DNA of 64,000 nucleotides from Bacteroidaceae bacterium (lineage in GTDB: Bacteria > Bacteroidota > Bacteroidia > Bacteroidales > Bacteroidaceae), in contig JAFQBG010000014.1 in assembly GCA_017416705.1 (NCBI GenBank), positions 23,656 to 87,655 on the forward strand, in the 5' to 3' direction. Shown here one piece after another: positions 22,705 to 32,180 of this stretch. The notes under the pieces were generated by a model. The model made no database searches. It was not told the DNA's origin and saw only the letters and a list, made by a program, of their open reading frames with translations. Every line of letters starts with the position of its first letter. Position 1 is the stretch's first letter. The position numbers and the translations under genes were made by a program.

Positions 22705-24351
22705 ATGAAAACTACACTTAGAGATTCGGCATCGGCACGCTGGTTGGTACTGATGCTATTGGCATTGGCCATGTTCTGTTCATACATATTTATGGACATT
22801 CTATCACCAATCAAGGATTTAATGCAATCGACACGAGGATGGGACTCAACCGCCTTTGGAACCATGCAAGGCTCGGAGACATTCCTTAATGTTTTTGTAT
22901 TCTTCCTTATATTCGCAGGCATCATTCTCGACAAAATGGGAGTAAGATTTACCGCGCTCCTCTCGGGTGCAGTGATGCTGATTGGTGCCACTATCAACTG
23001 GTATGCTGTCACCGATATGTTCATAGGCAGCTCGCTCGAAAACTGGTTCAACAACAACCTAAACTACATTCCCGGATTTGACGAGCTGGGAATATCGCCA
23101 TTCTATGCAGGGATGCCTGCATCGGCCAAATTATCGGCTGTCGGATTTATGATTTTCGGCTGCGGTGTCGAAATGGCAGGTATCACCGTCAGTCGTGGTA
23201 TTGTAAAATGGTTCAAAGGACGTGAAATGGCATTGGCAATGGGTTCCGAAATGGCACTCGCACGCTTGGGCGTTGCCACTTGCATGATTTTCTCGCCCGT
23301 TATTGCCAACATGGGTGGCAAAGTAGATGTGTCGCGTTCGGTAGCATTCGGTGTACTGTTGTTGCTCATAGCACTTATTATGTTCATTGTATATTTCTTT
23401 ATGGACAAAAAGCTCGATGCACAAACCGGTGAAGCAGAAGAAAAAGACGAACCCTTCCAACTAAAAGACCTTGGACAAATTCTGACAAGCAGCGGTTTCT
23501 GGCTCGTCGCGCTTCTTTGCGTGCTCTACTACTCGGCCATATTCCCCTTCCAGAAGTATGCAGTAAATATGTTGCAATGCAACCTTACGTTCAACGAGGT
23601 TCCGGCCGACTCATTTTGGGCAAGCGAAACGGTTGCCACACTCCAATATATTATAATGTTGGTGGTTGCCGGTGCGTCATTCGCAAGCAATTTCATGAAG
23701 AAAAAAAGTGCCGAGTATGCTTGGACATTGGTAGCCATTGTTTTCCTAATAGCCTACTGCTATATGGGCTACGAGCGTCAGAGCGCATCGGCTGTATTTG
23801 CAGTGTTCCCCCTGCTGGCAGTAGCTATCACACCTAAATTAGGAAAATATGTCGATTATAAGGGTAAGGCTGCCACCATGCTTGTGATGGGTTCGATACT
23901 CCTTATAATATGCCACCTTACTTTTGCTTTCATACTGCCCATGTTCAAAGGCAGTGCCGTTGGTGGCTTCATTGTGGCATATATCACAATCCTTGTATTA
24001 GGCGCATCGTTCTCGCTTGTTCCTGCATCGTTGTGGCCCAGCGTGCCCAAATTGGTTGACGCACGAATAATAGGTAGCGCATACGCTCTTATATTCTGGA
24101 TACAGAACATCGGTCTGTGGTTATTCCCCATGCTCATAGGCAAAGTGTTGGACAACTCAAATCCCACTATTGTAGAGGGTTTGAAAAACGGCACAATAAC
24201 CCCCGAGCAGGCTGCTGTATCGTACAACTACACCGCGCCACTTGTGATGCTGGCGAGTCTTGGCGTAGCGGCGCTGATTATTGGCTTTATCCTTAAAATT
24301 GTAGATAAAAAGAAAAAATTGGGCCTTGACGAGCCAAATGTAAAATCATAA
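22705..24351 (+). CDS. MFS transporter
   Basis: A 548-residue major facilitator protein with about 12 membrane helices and an MFS-type loop between helices 2 and 3 (FAGIILDKMGVRFTALLSG). A large cytoplasmic loop follows helix 6 (MDKKLDAQTGEAEEKDEPF), and a charged C-terminal end closes it. The substrate is not evident. Because it follows the S9 peptidase gene by 47 bases with no terminator between, uptake of the released peptides or amino acids is a reasonable inference. Confidence 0.85.
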   Translation: MKTTLRDSASARWLVLMLLALAMFCSYIFMDILSPIKDLMQSTRGWDSTAFGTMQGSETFLNVFVFFLIFAGIILDKMGVRFTALLSGAVMLIGATINWYAVTDMFIGSSLENWFNNNLNYIPGFDELGISPFYAGMPASAKLSAVGFMIFGCGVEMAGITVSRGIVKWFKGREMALAMGSEMALARLGVATCMIFSPVIANMGGKVDVSRSVAFGVLLLLIALIMFIVYFFMDKKLDAQTGEAEEKDEPFQLKDLGQILTSSGFWLVALLCVLYYSAIFPFQKYAVNMLQCNLTFNEVPADSFWASETVATLQYIIMLVVAGASFASNFMKKKSAEYAWTLVAIVFLIAYCYMGYERQSASAVFAVFPLLAVAITPKLGKYVDYKGKAATMLVMGSILLIICHLTFAFILPMFKGSAVGGFIVAYITILVLGASFSLVPASLWPSVPKLVDARIIGSAYALIFWIQNIGLWLFPMLIGKVLDNSNPTIVEGLKNGTITPEQAAVSYNYTAPLVMLASLGVAALIIGFILKIVDKKKKLGLDEPNVKS

Positions 24352-24372
24352 ATAAGATTTAAAATACAAAGC

Positions 24373-24408
24373 AAAATATAGCAAGCCGATTGGCTTGCTA
24401 TATTTTTT
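24373..24408 (+). terminator. Rho-independent terminator after the MFS gene
   Basis: A perfect 15-bp stem (24373-24387 with 24392-24406), 4-base loop GATT, ending in a run of T. It lies 21 bases after the transporter stop codon. Confidence 0.9.
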
Positions 24409-24491
24409 ACTCCATAGTGTATAATAAAGGCCGACGTTCTTTGCCACCCTATTCCACCATTGCATAACACGCCACGCTGCAATTTTCCAAA

Positions 24492-24660
24492 TTAAGACGC
24501 TGTTTTAATGTATATCGCCAAGTTTTTATAGAGCAATAACAGAGGGGTTATCTGTTTTTTGAAGAACGCATAGCCGGCTATGCACCCCCCAAAAAAAGAA
24601 AGAGACCAACAAACATTTTTGAATATAAAAAACGGCGAAATTAAAAGTTTTGCACAAGAA
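24492..24660. repeat. Intergenic motif A plus motif B with an intervening palindrome
   Basis: TTAAGACGCTGTTTTAAT (24492-24509) resembles the 19-mer at 41531-41549. About 100 bases later is CAAACATTTTTGAAT (24610-24624), identical to 20358-20372, then TTTTGCACAAGAA (24648-24660). Between them is the perfect palindrome GCATAGCCGGCTATGC (24568-24583). It looks like a degenerate dispersed intergenic element carrying an extra hairpin. Confidence 0.45.
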
Positions 24661-24702
24661 CACATAAAATGTAGATTTTTCTGCAAAAAAATTGTAATTT
24701 AA

Positions 24703-24734
24703 TTTCGGCAAAAGTAAAAAAAGATATATATTTG
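24703..24734 (+). promoter_or_regulatory. Promoter of the HU gene
   Basis: TTTC (24703-24706), 20 bases, then TATATTTG (24727-24734), a perfect TAnnTTTG -7 box about 50 bases before the HU start. Confidence 0.6.
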
Positions 24735-24785
24735 CCAACCGAAAAATTAAACACCAAATCATTCACAAATATAAATAATAAAAAA

Positions 24786-25061
24786 ATGACAAAAGCAGAG
24801 GTTGTTAACGAAATTGCAAAAAAGACCGGCATCGAAAAGACAGTGGTTCTTTCAACGGTTGAAGCATTTATGGATGTTGTAAAAGAGTCATTATCAAACC
24901 ACGAGCCTGTGTACTTGCGCGGTTTTGGTAGTTTCATTATAAAGAAAAGAGCAGAAAAGACTGCACGTGACATTCACAAGGAGACTACACTTATAATTCC
25001 GGCACACGACATACCGGCATTTAAGCCCGCAAAAACATTTGTTGCAGACGTAAAGAAATAA
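24786..25061 (+). CDS. HU-family nucleoid protein
   Basis: A 91-residue HU/IHF-type DNA-binding protein starting MTKAEVVNEIAKKTGIEK. The frame extends 18 residues upstream, but that part overlaps the -7 box. Recognisable features are the dimerisation helices, the arm segment (RGFGSFIIKKRAEKTARDIHKET) and the final IPAHDIPAFKPAKTF, where the Pro of the DNA-bending arm sits. It binds and bends DNA as a dimer. The next gene downstream is a 30-residue basic protein, then RNase G, probably in one transcript with partial termination between. Confidence 0.93.
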   Translation: MTKAEVVNEIAKKTGIEKTVVLSTVEAFMDVVKESLSNHEPVYLRGFGSFIIKKRAEKTARDIHKETTLIIPAHDIPAFKPAKTFVADVKK

Positions 25062-25095
25062 TATTTAATTCATTAACTTATAAATTTTAACAATT

Positions 25096-25188
25096 ATGCC
25101 CAGCGGTAAAAAGAAAAAAAGACATAAGATGTCAACGCACAAGCGTAAAAAAAGACTGAGAAAGAACAGACATAAGAGCAAGAAATAA
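25096..25188 (+). CDS. 30-residue highly basic protein, candidate small ribosomal protein (COX24/bS22-like)
   Basis: An ATG 34 bases after the HU stop opens a 30-residue frame in which about two thirds of the residues are Lys, Arg or His (MPSGKKKKRHKM, then STHKRKKRLRKNRHK). The layout resembles the AURKAIP1/COX24-domain mini-proteins, including mycobacterial bS22, which bind the decoding region of the 30S subunit. From memory, near-identical small proteins occur between HU and RNase G in other Bacteroidales. The ribosomal role is inference from composition and pattern; a nucleoid or RNA-binding role is also possible. Confidence 0.7.
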   Translation: MPSGKKKKRHKMSTHKRKKRLRKNRHKSKK

Positions 25189-25205
25189 TGTCTGAATGAA
25201 TACAG

Positions 25206-25255
25206 AGAACAAACTTGTAAGACAATGAAAAGCATACTGCAAGTTTGTTCTTTGT
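25206..25255 (+). terminator. Stem-loop between the basic protein and RNase G
   Basis: AGAACAAACTTG (25206-25217) pairs exactly with 25240-25251 around a 22-base loop and is followed by TTGTTTT. It could act as a partial terminator or processing hairpin that lets RNase G be expressed below HU. Confidence 0.55.
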
Positions 25256-25286
25256 TTTAAGAAACTAATTAACCATTAAAAGAATT

Positions 25287-26864
25287 GTGACACACGAACT
25301 CTTTGTAAACGTTCAGCCCGGAGAGGTCTCCTTTGCCATCACCGAAGACAAGCAATTGGTAGAATTCCAACGGGAGGAGCAAACAGTATCATTCACAGTA
25401 GGCAATATCTACTTGGGGCGTGTAAAAAAAATAATGCCCGGGTTAAATGCCTGCTTTGTCGATGTGGGTTCCGAGAAAGACGCATTCCTACACTATTTAG
25501 ATTTAGGGACACAATTCTACTCTCTACAAAAGTATTTAAAACAGGTTACCAGCGACAGAAAAAAGTCATTCCCCATGTCCAAGGTTGCTTTGCAACCCGA
25601 AAAAGAAAAAGAGGGCAACATATCGGAAGTCCTTCAAACAGGACAGGAGATATTGGTTCAAGTGACAAAAGAGCCCATAAACACAAAAGGGCCTCGCTTG
25701 ACATGTGAGCTATCCTTTGCAGGGCGTTACCTTATACTTATTCCGTTCGAGGACAAAGTATCCGTTTCATCAAAAATCAAATCGCCCGAGGAGCGCACCC
25801 GTCTGAAACAACTGCTGCAAAGCATCAAACCAAAGAACTATGGTATCATAGTGCGCACAGTGGCCGAAGGCAAACGAGTAGCCGAATTGGACGCCGAACT
25901 ACGACACTTGGTAAACTGTTGGGAAACACTTATTGAAAAAACACAAAAAAGCACCAAGCCCCCCACGCTGGTTCACGAAGAGTCGAACCGCACAGTGGCA
26001 TTACTACGCGACCTTTTCAACCCCTCTTACGAAAGCATACATGTAAACAATCAAGAGGTATGGCGCGAAGTAAAAAACTACGTACAGCAGATAGCACCCG
26101 AACGTGCCGACATTGTAAAACTATACAAGGGCGAACTACCCATATTCGACCATTTTGCAATTACCAAACAGATAAAATCATCGTTCGGACGAATAGTATC
26201 ATTCAAGGGAGGTGCTTATTTGGTTATAGAACACACCGAAGCGCTCCATGTTGTTGATGTGAACAGTGGCAACAGAGCGCGTAACAACGCAACAAACCAA
26301 GAGGACAACGCATTGGAAGTGAACTTGGCAGCCGCCGACGAACTATCGCGACAACTACGTCTGCGCGACATGGGCGGTATCATAGTTGTCGATTTCATCG
26401 ACATGGACAAGTCGGAGAACCGTCAAAAGCTATATGAGCGCATGACACAGAACATGGAGAACGACAGAGCCAAACACAACATACTTCCGCTCACAAAATT
26501 CGGCCTCATGCAGATAACACGTCAAAGAGTACGTCCTGCCATAGACATGCCAACCGAGGAAAAATGCCCCACATGTTACGGCAAAGGGAAAGTACAATCG
26601 TCGATACTGTTCACAGACACGTTAGAGAGTAAAATTGATAATTTGGCAAACAACCTTGGGATACGCAAATTCACTTTGCATGTACACCCCTACGTTGCAG
26701 CCTACATAAACAAAGGTTTTATATCCCTTTATCGCAAATGGCAAATGAAGTATGGTTTTGGAATTCGCGTCATTCCCAACCAGAGCCTTGCGTTCCTTGA
26801 ATATCATTTCATTGATGCTTCGGGCAAAGAAATTGATATGAAAGAGGAAACTGAAATTAAGTGA
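25287..26864 (+). CDS. rng: RNase G/E-family endoribonuclease
   Basis: A 525-residue Rne/Rng family RNase starting at GTG (THELFVNVQPGEVSFAI), which matches the usual start of this family. The S1 domain is near residues 35-130 and contains an insert typical of Bacteroidetes. The catalytic DNase I-like domain has Mg2+ ligands Asp324 (VDVNSGNRARN) and Asp369 (VVDFIDMD), and the Zn-link cysteines 427 and 430 (CPTC) are present. It lacks the long C-terminal scaffold of RNase E, so RNase G-type is preferred. It processes rRNA and mRNA 5'-monophosphate ends. Confidence 0.93.
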   Translation: MTHELFVNVQPGEVSFAITEDKQLVEFQREEQTVSFTVGNIYLGRVKKIMPGLNACFVDVGSEKDAFLHYLDLGTQFYSLQKYLKQVTSDRKKSFPMSKVALQPEKEKEGNISEVLQTGQEILVQVTKEPINTKGPRLTCELSFAGRYLILIPFEDKVSVSSKIKSPEERTRLKQLLQSIKPKNYGIIVRTVAEGKRVAELDAELRHLVNCWETLIEKTQKSTKPPTLVHEESNRTVALLRDLFNPSYESIHVNNQEVWREVKNYVQQIAPERADIVKLYKGELPIFDHFAITKQIKSSFGRIVSFKGGAYLVIEHTEALHVVDVNSGNRARNNATNQEDNALEVNLAAADELSRQLRLRDMGGIIVVDFIDMDKSENRQKLYERMTQNMENDRAKHNILPLTKFGLMQITRQRVRPAIDMPTEEKCPTCYGKGKVQSSILFTDTLESKIDNLANNLGIRKFTLHVHPYVAAYINKGFISLYRKWQMKYGFGIRVIPNQSLAFLEYHFIDASGKEIDMKEETEIK

Positions 26865-26886
26865 CAACGCGTCACTACCCCATTAT

Positions 26887-26926
26887 AAAATTATGCCGAG
26901 CGTTAAAAAACGCTCGGCATAATTTT
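26887..26926. terminator. Bidirectional terminator between RNase G and the phosphohexomutase
   Basis: A 16-bp perfect stem (26887-26902 with 26911-26926) with AAAA and TTTT at its ends and an 8-base loop. It sits between two converging genes and can serve both strands. Confidence 0.88.
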
Positions 26927-26948
26927 ATATACGCTTTATTATGTTTTT

Positions 26949-28688
26949 TTAAATTCCCATAGCCTTTTTCATCTCGGCAATAAGGGCATCGGCTTTTGCC
27001 GAAGCTGCCTCGAACTCGTCGCGAGTGTTCATGACACCCTTTGCCTCCATATAGAATTTAATTTTAGGCTCGGTACCCGAAGGACGTACAGATACTTTGT
27101 TGCCGCTCTCGGTGAAGTATTGGAGTACGTTCGATGTTTCGGGCATGTCTATATCTGTTACATTGCCATTTACGTCGGTCTGCTTCAATGCTTTAAAATC
27201 CTTGTAGCATACAACCTTCTCGCCTGCCATTTCATTTAGGGGATTGGCGCGGAAGTTCTCCATCATTTGGCGTATTTCGTCGGCACCGCTCTTTCCGGGC
27301 TTAACGACGTTCACTGTAACCTCCTTTGAGAAACCATACTCCACATAGATGTCCATCAACAGCTGATAGAGGCTCTTGCCGTTATCCTTGGCCCATGCGG
27401 CAACCTCGGCTATGAGGCTGCAAGCCGACACTGCGTCTTTGTCGCGGCAGAAGTCCTCGGCAAGGAAGCCGAAGCTCTCTTCGCCTCCACCAATGTATTT
27501 TGCTATACCCTCGTTGTCGCGGATGACTTTGGCTATCCATTTGAAACCGGTGTAGCAGTCGTACATTTTCAGATTGTTTTTCTCGGCTATGTTCTTTATG
27601 ACTTCGGTGGTTACGATGGTCTTTACAACAAATTCCTTGCCTGTCATCTTGCCCAATTTTGTGTATTGGGTGATGATGTAGTAAAGGAACATCATACATG
27701 TTTGATTTCCGTTGATTATCATCCACTCGCCTTTGTCGTTTTTGCACGATATTGCAAGACGGTCGGCGTCGGGGTCGGATGCCATGACAAGGTCGGCATC
27801 TATCTCTTTTGCCAGATTGATGGCCATGGTCATTGCCTCGGCATTTTCGGGGTTGGGCGATACCACTGTGGGGAAATTGCCATCTTTTATCATCTGCTCC
27901 TGAACGCAGTGTATGTTGTTGAAGCCCCAACGACGTAGCGATGCGGGGATTAACACTCTACCGCAGCCATGGATGGGGGTATAGACGATTTTCAAATCCT
28001 TGTGACGTTCTATCACTGCGGGGTCGATGATGAGCGAGTGTACGGCATCGAGGAATGCATTATCGACGTCCTCGCCTATTACCTCGATGAGTTCGGGGTT
28101 GCCTTGGAATTTTATATCCTCTACTTGTACTTTCTCGACATGGCTGATGGTGTTTACATCGTGCGGCGATAGCATTTGTGCGCCGTCGTCCCAATAGGCT
28201 TTATATCCGTTGTACTCTTTGGGGTTGTGGCTGGCTGTTATGTTCACACCGCTTTGACAACCCAAATGGCGTATTGCGAAGGAAATCTCGGGGGTGGGAC
28301 GCAAATCCTCGAACAGATATACTTTTATGCCATTCGCCGAGAATATATTAGCCGATATTTCGGCAAACAGACGGCTGTTGTTGCGACAGTCGTGACCCAC
28401 AACCACCGATATTTGGGGCATATCTTTGAAACACTCGTTCAAGTAGTTTGCCAAGCCTTGTGTGGCTTTGCCCACTGTGTAGATGTTCATGCGGTTGCTA
28501 CCTGCGCCCATAATACCGCGCAGACCGCCTGTACCAAATTCAAGATCCTTGTAGAATGCGTCTATCAACGGGGTTTTATCCTCGTTTTCGAGCATTGCCT
28601 TTACCTCTTTTCTTGTCTCTTCGTCGTAGGCGGGAGCTAACCACGATTGGGCTTTCTCGGTCACCATTTTAATTAATTCGTTGTCCAT
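26949..28688 (-). CDS. Phosphoglucomutase/phosphomannomutase family enzyme
   Basis: A 579-residue alpha-D-phosphohexomutase. It carries the phosphoserine site TASHNP (Ser153), the Mg2+ loop DPDADRLA, the sugar-binding loop GGGEESFGF and the phosphate-binding RPSGTEPKIKFY. The early GTGGLRG segment marks the long PGM2/PMM subfamily, usual length 560-590. It interconverts hexose 1- and 6-phosphates for glycogen, surface glycan and nucleotide-sugar synthesis. The gene is monocistronic and converges on RNase G. Glucose versus mannose preference cannot be read from sequence. Confidence 0.92.
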   Translation of the reverse strand: MDNELIKMVTEKAQSWLAPAYDEETRKEVKAMLENEDKTPLIDAFYKDLEFGTGGLRGIMGAGSNRMNIYTVGKATQGLANYLNECFKDMPQISVVVGHDCRNNSRLFAEISANIFSANGIKVYLFEDLRPTPEISFAIRHLGCQSGVNITASHNPKEYNGYKAYWDDGAQMLSPHDVNTISHVEKVQVEDIKFQGNPELIEVIGEDVDNAFLDAVHSLIIDPAVIERHKDLKIVYTPIHGCGRVLIPASLRRWGFNNIHCVQEQMIKDGNFPTVVSPNPENAEAMTMAINLAKEIDADLVMASDPDADRLAISCKNDKGEWMIINGNQTCMMFLYYIITQYTKLGKMTGKEFVVKTIVTTEVIKNIAEKNNLKMYDCYTGFKWIAKVIRDNEGIAKYIGGGEESFGFLAEDFCRDKDAVSACSLIAEVAAWAKDNGKSLYQLLMDIYVEYGFSKEVTVNVVKPGKSGADEIRQMMENFRANPLNEMAGEKVVCYKDFKALKQTDVNGNVTDIDMPETSNVLQYFTESGNKVSVRPSGTEPKIKFYMEAKGVMNTRDEFEAASAKADALIAEMKKAMGI

Positions 28689-28802
28689 AAGTTATAGTTT
28701 TTAGTGTAATGTCCTAAATATTAAAATTACATTCAATTTCGTAAAGATATATATTTATTTTAAAAGCAATGGGTTTTAAAGAATAAAATATACTATTATT
28801 TT

Positions 28803-30449
28803 TTATTTTGCCTTGGGGACAATGTATTTATCTCCTGTTTGTCTTATAAGTTCTTTTTTGTATTCGTCGGGATATCCGGGACGTATCACCGAAGCACCTA
28901 TTCCTGTCTCTGTACGTTTGAAACGACCATTTTGTTCGGGTTTCACCACAAAATCGTTGTATTTGACTATGATATATTCGCCAAATTTTTTCCATTCTGC
29001 CAGAGCGGTCTCGGCTGTTTCGCATGTGAAGTCGTTGAGTATGCTCATGGCATATTTTGGCGATGCCTCGATGCAGGCAAGCACCTGTTGTTCCACTGCC
29101 TTGCTACGCTCATATATGTTGCTTTCTATTTCGCTCTGTACTCGTTTCATATCGTCTGCCACAAGCGAGTATTTGGGATAAATCATATTCGACACCCAGT
29201 TGAACACCCAGAATGAGGACTCCCACGAGAATGTCACAGGGTCGGCATTCTTGGCGGCATAGCAATTGGGGATGGTTGTAGTACAGCAATAGACGGGGGT
29301 GTACACTATCATATTGGAGTCGTCGGCACCGAACCACATGACACCGCCCACCGCATTGGGCATGTAGTTACGCATTTGCGCCACGAAGGTAAATGCAGTT
29401 TGGAATGTCGATATGGGGCGTTCGTTGAAATATTCCTTGCCATCGTACTTATAGCTAAGGGGCGATAGTCGATAGGGCATGTTGTAGATGCCACCGCCAA
29501 GGTCGGTTGTGACATCGAACGGAGTTCCCTCGTAGTGGTCGCGCATGCCTTTCTGTACATCCTGCAACGACAAGGGGGCTTTGGGTTTCAGATATAGCGG
29601 CATGGGGGTTGCTGTGGCATCGCCCGACGCCCATGCAAGGTATTTGTTCATATCCTCGGCTGCATACATATTGAAGAAGCTCCACACGCGAGCGTCGCAG
29701 TAGCGCAAACCGCCGAAATCGGCAGGACAGTATGCAGCTGCAAAGTCGAAGTCTTTGTCGTCGCCGCTGTAATAGCCTTGCTTGCGTGCAAATTTCACGA
29801 CGTCTTTTGAGTATAGGACATTTTCCTTGTCGCTCATGTCGAATTTGCGTATGCGTGCTTGGTTGGCATGCGCCGATATGCAGTCGTCGGGGATGCGTAT
29901 AGCCACCCACACTGTGCCTTTCTCGACACTGCCCTTGCTTATCATTTCCAAAATCCATGCCTCGTTGGCATCGGCAATGGAAAAACTCTCGCCACTGCTG
30001 TAATAGCCATATTCGTTGGTGAGCGATGTCATCACCTCGATGGCCTCGCGTGCTGTCTTGGAACGTTGCAATGCTATGTATATGAGCGAGCCATAGTCTA
30101 TGATGCCTGTTGTATCGACAAGCTCGGCGCGACCGCCGAAGGTTGTTTCGGCAATGGCCACCTGATGCTCGTTTATATTACCCGCCACGTTGTATGTATA
30201 GGGTGCTTCGGGGATGGAACCGAGGTATTTTCCGCTGTCCCAATCATATATCTCGCGCATTGTCCCTTCGGGGTGTTGCGCTGCGGGAAAATGTGCCACG
30301 AAACCACTCATGCCAAAGCTATCGGCACTATACGATATGAACACCGAACCATCGGTAGAGGCTTTCTTGCCCACAATGAAATTGGTGCATGCCTCGGCAG
30401 CCTGCGCTACAAGCAGTATTGCCGCTAAGAATAGAAGATTTTTTTTCAT
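28803..30449 (-). CDS. Secreted C69-family dipeptidase
   Basis: A 548-residue peptidase family C69 (U34, PepD-A type) protein. The signal peptide ends at Ala20, exposing Cys21 (ACTNFIVGKKAS) as the N-terminal nucleophile of this Ntn-hydrolase family. The conserved DGSVFISYSAD region and the FSIADANEAWILEMI segment are present. Such enzymes hydrolyse dipeptides with broad specificity, here probably in the periplasm. The start follows a usual short leader, and the neighbours are the phosphohexomutase (downstream) and the M23 gene (upstream, 45 bases away, same strand), so it might be the end of an envelope operon. Confidence 0.88.
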   Translation of the reverse strand: MKKNLLFLAAILLVAQAAEACTNFIVGKKASTDGSVFISYSADSFGMSGFVAHFPAAQHPEGTMREIYDWDSGKYLGSIPEAPYTYNVAGNINEHQVAIAETTFGGRAELVDTTGIIDYGSLIYIALQRSKTAREAIEVMTSLTNEYGYYSSGESFSIADANEAWILEMISKGSVEKGTVWVAIRIPDDCISAHANQARIRKFDMSDKENVLYSKDVVKFARKQGYYSGDDKDFDFAAAYCPADFGGLRYCDARVWSFFNMYAAEDMNKYLAWASGDATATPMPLYLKPKAPLSLQDVQKGMRDHYEGTPFDVTTDLGGGIYNMPYRLSPLSYKYDGKEYFNERPISTFQTAFTFVAQMRNYMPNAVGGVMWFGADDSNMIVYTPVYCCTTTIPNCYAAKNADPVTFSWESSFWVFNWVSNMIYPKYSLVADDMKRVQSEIESNIYERSKAVEQQVLACIEASPKYAMSILNDFTCETAETALAEWKKFGEYIIVKYNDFVVKPEQNGRFKRTETGIGASVIRPGYPDEYKKELIRQTGDKYIVPKAK

Positions 30450-30494
30450 AATTTGTATTGTGTTTTTTGTGTTTTCTAATTAAATAAAATTCTT

Positions 30495-32180
30495 TCATCG
30501 GCAGCGTACGACTTTGTCAAACACCGTAGTATTGCCGCAATTATCTGTTACTGTTAATTGGAATGTATGCTTGCCCGGGGCTATTTTGGCTTTTTTGGTG
30601 TTGCATGTGAGACGACCACGCATGCCGTTGTATTCCACCAAAACGAATTTGCCGTCGATGGTCCCTTTGAAATTTTTTATGCCACTACCCTTGTCTGATA
30701 TTGCAAATGAAAGCACGCCGCTTTGTTCCCAACGTTTTTCGTTATGTGGTTTCACTCGTGGCGCAATGGTGTCCACTGCTACATCGTAGCTGCCTAACAC
30801 CCGGATGCTTGCTGTGACCTTGCCGTTCAAATAAAGGCCGCCCACGCTCGAAGCCCCTTTGCGTGTTATGCGTCGCATGTAATATTTTTCGGGCGATATG
30901 CTTAGTGTGTCACTCACATATATGCTCAGCCGCGCTTTGTTCCTTAATGGGTGGACGTCCATTTTGTAACGAGGCGAAACGGCGTCGGGTGCATCCTCTT
31001 CGCTTATTTGCAAGAATATATTTTGAAACAGTTCGCCACGAGGTATCTCCAAATGCATCCTTTCGTGGAATATTTCGTGGCTCATATACCATGGCAGATA
31101 GTTTTCGGTAGCGATGGCATGCTGCGGCAATGCTCCTTCGACACCTTGCACATGAAACAGATAGTTGCTGACATTTCCATGATAATCGCCCAGACGATAC
31201 TCCACTTTGTAAAGACGCTGTTCGTCTATATTCACCCAACCGCGATTTCCGTCGGCCGAAAGCAACGGCAGCGGGTTGTTATCCAATATATATGAACGCA
31301 GGAACCATTCTCCGGTATTGTGATAGCGGTCGTACTCGGCCCAAGCATTTACAAGACGGGTGTCGGCCATGGCATAGCCGTCCATCCTGCTGCTGAACCG
31401 CAAGGAGTCATCGACATATAGTTCTATGGTATATAATCCGTAGCGGTTGTGCGTGCCACTCATATAGTCATCGGCCTTTACCGAGAGGCCAATATGCCCC
31501 CACGCCGTCACGGTGTCTCGCAGCGTTGTGCCGCTTGTTTTTGCCACATAGGGGTGCGATGCGCCGTTCACCATGCCCATTCCACAGCGAGGGGAGAACA
31601 TAACCGAATGGGCTACCGGTGCGACATCGTCGCTCAGATTTTTCTTATAAAAAAGCATGGGGTTGACAAGGGTATCGCTGTCGGCGGTGCGCACCTCGAA
31701 ATGCAGGTGCGGCCCAAACGAATAGCCGCTGTTGCCCGAGTAAGCCACTATATCGCCCTTGCTCACAGGAAATTCGTCGGGAGAGAATTTCACATCCACT
31801 GCAAAGGCCTCGTCGGCATATTGCACCTGAGCTATTTTGCGTGCGACAGCAGGCAGAAACCTATCCAAATGACCATAGACCGTCATGTAGCCGTTGCTGT
31901 GAGTAACATATACCGCACGCCCGTAACCACCCGAGGATACGGTAGCCCTTGATATATAACCATCGGCAGGGGAATAAATAGGCTTGCCCATAGCACCCTG
32001 TGTCTTGAAATCGAGACCGGCATGGAAATGGTTGGAGCGCAGTTCGCCAAAATTACCACTGAGCAATAGAGGAAAATCGAACGGCACACGTAAAGAGAGG
32101 CTATCGCCATTATGAGCATAGAGCAACGATGGGCTCCACAGCAACAGGAGGAAAAATATTCTCGATATATGAATTTTCAT
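30495..32180 (-). CDS. M23-family metallopeptidase
   Basis: The start is set at 32180 (MKIHISRIFFLLLLW), 561 residues; an upstream in-frame ATG would add 38 residues lying inside the flippase gene. The signal peptide ends near LYA-HNG. The LytM/M23 domain shows HAGLD (His53, Asp57) and HLHFE (His158, His160) in the usual order, so the zinc site is complete. The C-terminal 350 residues are beta-rich (ISDKGSGIKNFKGTIDG, FQLTVTDNCGNT), Ig-like. The likely role is peptidoglycan endopeptidase or envelope-assembly activator. It overlaps the flippase stop as ATGA (32177-32180), so translation is coupled. Confidence 0.9.
   Translation of the reverse strand: MKIHISRIFFLLLLWSPSLLYAHNGDSLSLRVPFDFPLLLSGNFGELRSNHFHAGLDFKTQGAMGKPIYSPADGYISRATVSSGGYGRAVYVTHSNGYMTVYGHLDRFLPAVARKIAQVQYADEAFAVDVKFSPDEFPVSKGDIVAYSGNSGYSFGPHLHFEVRTADSDTLVNPMLFYKKNLSDDVAPVAHSVMFSPRCGMGMVNGASHPYVAKTSGTTLRDTVTAWGHIGLSVKADDYMSGTHNRYGLYTIELYVDDSLRFSSRMDGYAMADTRLVNAWAEYDRYHNTGEWFLRSYILDNNPLPLLSADGNRGWVNIDEQRLYKVEYRLGDYHGNVSNYLFHVQGVEGALPQHAIATENYLPWYMSHEIFHERMHLEIPRGELFQNIFLQISEEDAPDAVSPRYKMDVHPLRNKARLSIYVSDTLSISPEKYYMRRITRKGASSVGGLYLNGKVTASIRVLGSYDVAVDTIAPRVKPHNEKRWEQSGVLSFAISDKGSGIKNFKGTIDGKFVLVEYNGMRGRLTCNTKKAKIAPGKHTFQLTVTDNCGNTTVFDKVVRCR

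Larger units (their letters stand above)
24352..24785. other. Intergenic region upstream of HU
   Basis: It contains the terminator of the MFS gene, a motif A copy (24492-24509), a perfect 16-bp palindrome (24568-24583), a motif B copy (24610-24660) and the HU promoter (24703-24734). No gene is seen. Confidence 0.6.

Noticed and set aside
24492-24660. Small RNA gene upstream of HU
   Set aside because: Hairpins are present but there is no clear promoter-terminator pair delimiting a transcript; kept as a repeat entry instead.
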